A stretch of DNA of 13,659 bases. It comes from Karstenula rhodostoma CBS 690.94 (Eukaryota > Ascomycota > Dothideomycetes > Pleosporales > Didymosphaeriaceae). Each line of letters begins with the position of its first letter. Position 1 is the stretch's first letter. The stretch lies in assembly GCA_010093485.1 (NCBI GenBank), contig MU001507.1:1-13659 (forward strand). The letters run 5' to 3'. Below, piece after piece: positions 8,300-13,659 of the stretch. The notes beneath the pieces were generated by a model that was not told the DNA's origin, did no database searches, and was given only the letters and a program-made list of their open reading frames with translations. The translations under genes and the position numbers were made by a program.

Positions 8300-11200
8300 A
8301 GGGTAATAGGCCCTAATATATTAGTATTAGTATTAGTACTACTAATAGCTATCTCTTTAGCTAGGGAGTTCGTAGTACCTAAATAGAGCCGGTTTATATA
8401 GGAGGGTAGAATTTTAGTATATAAATATTATAAGGTTACTTAGAAGGGGTATATATTATTCTTAAGGTATTACTATTTAGGAAGCTATTAATAATAATAT
8501 AATAGTAGACTTTATTTAGGGACTAGAGTTATATATAGGTAAGAATAGGTATCTTTACTATATCGCTAGCCTTATTAAAATATATATTAGGGATGGTATT
8601 TACTAGTACTAGTCTAGTAAGGCTAGATTTACTATTCTAACTAATCTATCTACCTATCTAGATAAGGCTATAGAAGTTTACTAGTAGTGTAAAATATAGT
8701 ATTATATATATATCTAGTATATCTAGGCCTTCTATAAGGGCACTTATAGCTACTATAATATCTATTTCTAAGGCCTAGAATTATACTAGGCTTATAAATT
8801 ATTCTTCCTCCTTTATCTTTCTATAGTACTTAGAATAGTTAAGCTATAGAGCCAGTATATCTACAGTTATAGTAAGGTTAATATAAATAAGGACCTTTTT
8901 ATATAATTAGAGAACCTCTTTAATATATTCTACTATAGCTATTATAGGGTCTATACTTATTATATATAAAGTATAGACCTTATACTAGATTTTAGGCTAA
9001 ATAGTAGACTCCCTAAAGGTTATAATATTAATAGGAAGTCTAAGAAGTTAAAAGGCTTAGCTCTATTTAGTAGGTAGTAGGGTTATAGAGAGGAGTGTAA
9101 GAGGGATATAGTATTTAGTAAGTATATAGAAATTATAAAGATAAGGGTAATAGGCTATATCTAAAAGAATAATATAGTAGAACTTATCTACTATAATTCT
9201 CTCTAATACTCCTAATACTTTCTACCTAGTAATATAGGCCTAGAAGGAATCCTTTAAGATACTTTTAGGGGTTACTAGAATAATAAATATTTACTTATTA
9301 TATACTCCTTACTACTATATAGTAGCTCTAATCCATAATTTAAAATAACAATAAAAAAGATTAGAGCGGAGTACTACTAGTAGGATAATAATAATAGTCT
9401 AACTATAGTCTAGAAAGTAGGTAGAAAGGAGGAAAAGGAAACTTTTACTAGATCTAGTACCTATAATATAGATAACTATACTCTCCCCTATTAAAATTAT
9501 ATAGAGAGCTTACTCTTATTATCTTCTAAACTAGACTAACTTCCTAAGATTCTCTTATAATAGTTATACTATATTAATATCTAGATAATTAGGATAGATA
9601 GCTTTTTTAGCTTCCTAGAGGGCCTCTTCCTCTTAGGTTAGGAGAAACCCTAGGGCCTTATACTACTTAGTAGATATCTTAAAATATACCTCTAAATTAT
9701 TAAACTTATAAGTAAAAATCCTTAAGATATCTAGAATATAGACTATATAGGCTATTTCTAGTAAATAGCTAGCTTATATCTTATAGACTTCTACCTCTAC
9801 TTTATCTATTATCTTATTAACCTCCTCCTTTAAGAGTTCCTATAGTAGGTAATTAGTAGTAGAAAGCTTTCTACTAAAGATAATAAAAAAATAGTATATT
9901 ATATTAATATTAATCTCTTTTCCTATCTAATAAAGTATTGCCCGCCTTATAATATAACTAAAAGCCTAAGAGGTAGTCTATTACTTACTAAGTAGGTCTA
10001 GCTAAAGTAGGTAGCTCTAGGCTTAATTATAGTAATAGTTATATATCTCCTTATTAATTTATCCCTATATAGTAAGGTAGAAAGGACGAATAAGCCAGAT
10101 ATACTAAACTAAAAGGCTACCTACTTTATAAGAAAAAAAGTAGTAGATAGTCTTTATAAACTTATCTCTATTATAGCCCTTATAGTATTAAGGAATAATA
10201 GTAATAAGGCTATTATAGAGGAATATATTCTAAATACTAGTTATATAACTATTCTTAAGTTATAAGCTTAATACCTTAATACTATAACTAGGCTGGCCAC
10301 TTATAAAGTATATAAAACCTAAAAGTATACTAAGAAATTCTTAGATAAGGTTATAATACTACTATACCTAGATATAGTCTTTAATACTAGTAAGTAAATA
10401 ACCTTTAGAGCCCTTTATATTAAATAACTATAAAAGCTATTAGATAATAAAACTAGTACTATACTTAAATTATAAGTTATCTATATTAAAAATACTAAAG
10501 CTAGGGGTTATATTTTTTAGATCTTCTCTTAGCGTGTCCTATAGAATAGAGGGCAGCCCTACCCATATCTATATAAATACTAGCCGGTAGAGAAGAGTAG
10601 ACGCCTCTTTAAATAGATTACTTACTATAGAAGAGAATAAAGTAAGGTCTATCCTAATTCTATAAATAGTTATACTATCCCTATTCTAGTAGATAAAGGT
10701 ATCTAAGTTCTCCCTATACTAAAAGGTACTAAAAAAGTATACTATATTAATAAACTAATTTATAGAGGTAGAATACTCTATAGTAAGGTAGTTATATACT
10801 TATATCTTAAATATATTATATAGCTCTCTATTCTAATCCTCTACCTTATAGTTATTTAGCTTAGTAATAAGAAAGCTAGCCTCCTCTTAGAAAACTAGTA
10901 AATTAGAATTAGAATAATCTAGAGCCTCTATAGGTACTATATAGAAAAGTATATTTTAGAGATACTATAAACTAGTAAATCTATATATCTTTTTAAGGGC
11001 TAATATATTAGTAGTAAAGTTATAAGCCTCTTAAAATCTATTACCTTAGGGGGAGAGACTAAGGAAGGCCACTAGAATAATAAAAATAAGTTTAAATTAA
11101 ATAGACTAGCCAGTTTATTCTAGTAAGAAGAGCTAGAAAGTATAATAATATTCTTTAAATAGGTTTAAATATATACAGTTATAGTACTCTTTAATAGTAG

Positions 11201-12360
11201 AGGAAACTTCTATTATATCTAGATAGGTTATAACCTACTTTTAAGCTAGTTACTAATATTTTTATAGATAAAGGGTCTTAGGTTATATAGCCCTAGAAGA
11301 TAAAGTATAAAAGAAGAAGAGGAAGATCTTCTAAAGAGGATTAGTATAGTAAAGAGTAGAGTTTTAATAAGATTTAATAGGGACTATAGAAATATTATAT
11401 TTATACTTCTATATTACTTAAATTTATATAAAGCGGGAGGTTTTTATTACTATATTTTACTATATATAAGCCATACTCTTTATAGTAGTATATAGGTAGA
11501 AGAGCTTAGGTTTAAGTTTAGCTTTAGGTATAGTAATAAATACTAGGCACGCTTACTATATAGTAATACTAGTAAAGACCTCTAAGAATCTAGTATATAC
11601 TATCTATAAGTTTATAGATATAGAAAGTATACTAGATATAGATTATAGCTATTATTCCCGTATATACTATACCTATACTAAAATATATTATAGCTGGAAC
11701 TTTAGAGAAGAGGCTATACTATAATTTAGTTATATAGTAAAAGTAATAGGCTTAGCTAGGGACAATATAGATTAAGAGTGATAAGAATTAGAATATAAAT
11801 TAATTAGGGATATAGAGGTACTATATAGCTTAGGTAGGGTTCCTATAATACTAGTAGAAGGTACCTTAAATCGGCAGGTTACGCTAAGGTAAGTAAATAG
11901 GGGCGGGATAGAAGGAAAGAACTATTAACTTATAACTATACTAATATAGTTAGAGTACTAGAAATAGTACTTAGTTATACTATTATAGAAATAGCTATAA
12001 ATCACGTAACTATTATATAGATAGGTAAATATATTATACTTTATAGCAGCTCTAATAATAATTAAGCTATATATATTATAGTAATAGCTATTACTATATA
12101 CTAGTAGACTAGAATAGGGCGCCTTAGCCTTAATAGGGATAATAAAGTCCTTATAATTCTATAGAAAAGAATAGTTATTAGATAGGTTATTAACTAACTC
12201 TTAAATTTTACGTTTTTATTTAGGTATAATAGTGTTACAGTACTCTCTACTAAAGTAAAAGAATACCTTACTAGAAAGGAAAGTATAGTAATATAATATA
12301 TAGAATATAAAGTTATAAGCTTTATTAAAATAGATAAATATTACTTAGGCTATAATAAAT
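8300..12360 (-). pseudogene. Telomere-linked RecQ helicase (TLH) relic
   Basis: One minus-strand frame of about 1,350 codons (low coordinate divisible by 3) carries the fungal subtelomeric RecQ architecture. Two C2H2-type zinc-finger remnants (about 12306-12240 and 12090-12012), with Cys and His turned to Tyr by RIP, match the DUF3505 region of the family. A conserved central block runs from GQP (10298-10290) through IPxYYKGYN to LLVxYIWLIRPF (about 10075). The RecQ domain follows: motif I GTRSSKS (9461-9441), motif II VDKFY (9191-9177, from a DE-F/C-H box), motif III LLSITLLP (about 9100-9066), motif V SALIEGLDILD (about 8750-8703) and motif VI QIGR (about 8664-8634). A Cys-rich tail ends near 8360. 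RecQ enzymes unwind DNA 3' to 5'; TLH copies are typical of fungal chromosome ends. Stops are all TAA/TAG and no ATG start remains. Confidence 0.85.
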
Positions 12361-12374
12361 AGGGGAGGTGGCCT

Positions 12375-12404
12375 TAATTTTAGCCCTAATCTAGGTTAAA
12401 ATTA
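12375..12404. repeat. 30-bp hairpin 1 upstream of TLH
   Basis: Arms taattttagcc (12375-12385) and ggttaaaatta (12394-12404) flank the 8-bp loop ctaatcta. There is one mismatch, a G-to-A type change. It lies just beyond the TLH 5' end, between divergent relics. Confidence 0.75.
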
Positions 12405-12441
12405 GCAGGCTACTAAAATAGAGGGAATATACAGTACTATT

Positions 12442-12471
12442 TAATTTTAGCCATAGTCTAGGCTAAAATTA
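12442..12471. repeat. 30-bp hairpin 2 upstream of TLH
   Basis: Arms taattttagcc (12442-12452) and ggctaaaatta (12461-12471) pair perfectly over 11 bp around the 8-bp loop atagtcta. It is a direct copy of hairpin 1, 67 bp away, and both are followed by a related gctactaa string. Position and duplication suggest a regulatory site in the divergent promoter region, or termini of a small inserted element. Confidence 0.8.
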
Positions 12472-12542
12472 GATAGCTACTAAGCCAGACCAGAAAAATA
12501 TTATATATTAGTGTATAATAAAGGTAATATAGCTACTAGTAT

Positions 12543-13020
12543 TAAATAATAAATATACTAGTAATAATAGCGTATACACTATTAGGTATTCGCGAAGAAA
12601 AGGAACTAATTAAGAGTAATTTACTAGATATACTATAGTATATATATAAAGCCGTATATTCTAGGGGCCCTATATATAAGGAAGTATATAATAAAGATGG
12701 CTCTACTAGTAATATTTTTATAGTGCCTACGCTAGAGGATATAGTATAATAGGTATATTAACGCGCTTTAAAGAAGAATATTACCTAGTTTATTATATAA
12801 AAGTATAAGAGTTAAATAGTAGAGGATAGAAAGGCTAATATTAGAAAAGTATATAAAAGCACTAGTAGGGTTAGTACCAAGAAGAGGTATACTAAGAGAT
12901 AGAATAATAAAGAGGAGAACTAAGATATAAAAAAGAGAAAGAAGGAGTAGCTAAGAAAAGCTAGTATAAGAGAGGTAAATAAGAGACTAAAATAGAAGTT
13001 AAAAGAGGTAATAGTATAAA
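12543..13020 (+). pseudogene. Unidentified Lys/Arg/Glu-rich ORF relic
   Basis: The plus-strand frame with codon starts divisible by 3 reads as about 160 protein-like residues. A segment starting IAYTLLGIREEKELI is followed near 12697-12745 by DGSTSNIFIVPTLEDIV, then by a long basic, probably coiled-coil stretch (KSTSRVSTKKRYTKR at about 12858-12902, then KKRKKEQ- and EVNKRLK-like runs). The strong purine bias favours the plus strand over its complement. Such tails occur in fungal transposases and tyrosine-recombinase proteins, but I see no catalytic motif and do not assign a family. It diverges from TLH across the hairpin pair. It may continue past 13020. Confidence 0.4.
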
Positions 13021-13659
13021 AAATAGTAAGTATATAAAACTTATCTACTATAATAGCTAAAAATATTATAATAAGTAAAGAGAAATAAAAGTATAGAAAG
13101 TTTATCTAGAATTTACTAAGAGTAGGTATAGGTATAATAGGTAATATAATTAGTAGGACTATAGTAGTTAGAGTAGTAGACTATTTATAGAATTAAAAAA
13201 TAGTACTATAGATATAGAGAGTATAGTATAAGGAGGGAAAGAGATTTTTTACTAATATAGAAAATAGAATAAGTAAACTTATAGTAGGGAAAGGTATATT
13301 ATCTAGAAGAAATAGAGAAAGTAATATAAATTAAAAATAAGACTAGCTAGTATTATTATAATATTTAAGAGGTATATATATAGAGTCTAGCCTTATAGGG
13401 GGGGATATAGTAAGATTTATATTACTATATATAATAGTAAAGTAGGGCTAGACTATTAGGATTATTAAAGAGATAAGGTAGTAATAGATATAAATAGTAA
13501 TTTAGATAGAATTTAAAATAGTAGAAATAATAGTATAGGAGTAAAAAGTACTATCTAGTAGGTAAGAAAAAGGCTATATAACTATAGTAAAGGAATACTT
13601 ATTTAGAGTTTTATATTATATAGTAGAAGGGGAAGAAGCTATAGAGTATATAGACCTAT
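13021..13659. other. RIPed DNA, possible continuation of a relic
   Basis: This is purine-rich on the plus strand and has no CA or TG at all by my reading, so it is the most completely mutated stretch. Two plus-strand frames (starts of remainder 0 and 2 mod 3) both look partly protein-like, so I cannot choose one. It probably contains more of the 12543 relic, cut by the window end. Confidence 0.35.

Larger units (their letters stand above)
198..13659. other. RIP-saturated subtelomeric block
   Basis: From about 198 to the window end CpA is nearly eliminated on both strands. By manual count about 73 CA and 25 TG remain in 13.4 kb, where several hundred of each would be expected at this composition. 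TpA is correspondingly abundant, while CpT, CpC and some CpG survive. This is repeat-induced point mutation, C to T at CpA, in duplicated DNA. As a result ATG is almost absent, TGA occurs only once on the plus strand (11779), and TAA/TAG interrupt every frame. Such DNA is normally silent heterochromatin. Nothing in it should be treated as an expressed gene. Confidence 0.93.

Noticed and set aside
8593..8595. One of the two surviving plus-strand ATG codons
   Set aside because: The frame after it is stopped within a few dozen codons, and it lies antisense inside the TLH relic.
8523..10620. Plus-strand frame with long protein-like stretches
   Set aside because: Again the complement of a minus-strand frame. 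The minus reading contains the complete order of RecQ motifs and the TLH central block.
12697..12699. Surviving ATG at the plus-strand relic
   Set aside because: It is out of phase with the best protein-like frame there and meets a TAG after eight codons.
198..13659. Mitochondrial or other AT-rich organelle DNA
   Set aside because: The sequence is joined to a telomere and lacks CA/TG specifically while keeping CT, CC and CG. Organelle AT-richness does not remove only CpA.
1..13659. tRNA, rRNA or CRISPR loci
   Set aside because: I saw no cloverleaf consensus boxes, no rRNA-like stretches and no array of identical repeats with unique spacers.

Overview
This is the left end of a linear eukaryotic chromosome. 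Bases 1-95 are the C-rich strand of a TTAGGG-type telomere, written as CCCTAA. A GC-rich tag of about 100 bp follows, then about 13.4 kb of AT-rich DNA in which the dinucleotides CA and TG are almost absent while TA is everywhere. Loss of CpA on both strands is the signature of repeat-induced point mutation (RIP). TTAGGG telomeres plus saturated RIP point to a filamentous ascomycete (Pezizomycotina). I cannot name the species.

No intact gene is visible. ATG is nearly gone from both strands, and every long reading frame is cut by TAA/TAG, which RIP makes from CAA, CAG and TGG. One frame per region still reads as protein once those changes are discounted. Two relics could be identified from ordered helicase motifs, both on the minus strand and so pointing at the telomere. 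The first is a SNF2-family helicase (about 6640 down to 1690). The second is a telomere-linked RecQ helicase, TLH (about 12360 down to 8300), with an N-terminal C2H2 zinc-finger region and a C-terminal RecQ domain. Two more minus-strand relics (about 1085-466 and 8240-7350) and one plus-strand relic (about 12543-13020) are not recognised.

Layout: telomere 1-95; GC-rich junction 96-197; short A/T repeats 198-430; unidentified relic 466-1085; low-complexity DNA with a 54-nt purine run and a 19-bp minisatellite 1090-1690; SNF2 relic 1690-6640; a three-copy 70-bp tandem array just upstream of it; nearly empty DNA 6843-7350; unidentified relic 7350-8240; TLH relic 8300-12360; two 30-bp hairpins 12375-12471 between the TLH 5' end and the divergent plus-strand relic; uncertain sequence to the end.

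A short palindromic motif of about 34 bp, with GGGG at one end and often CCCC at the other, recurs at nine places. Some copies lie inside the SNF2 reading frame. The most interesting inference is in TLH: the block between its zinc fingers and its RecQ domain has the order and the His-to-Tyr spacing of a degenerate tyrosine recombinase core. All dinucleotide counts and translations were made by eye.
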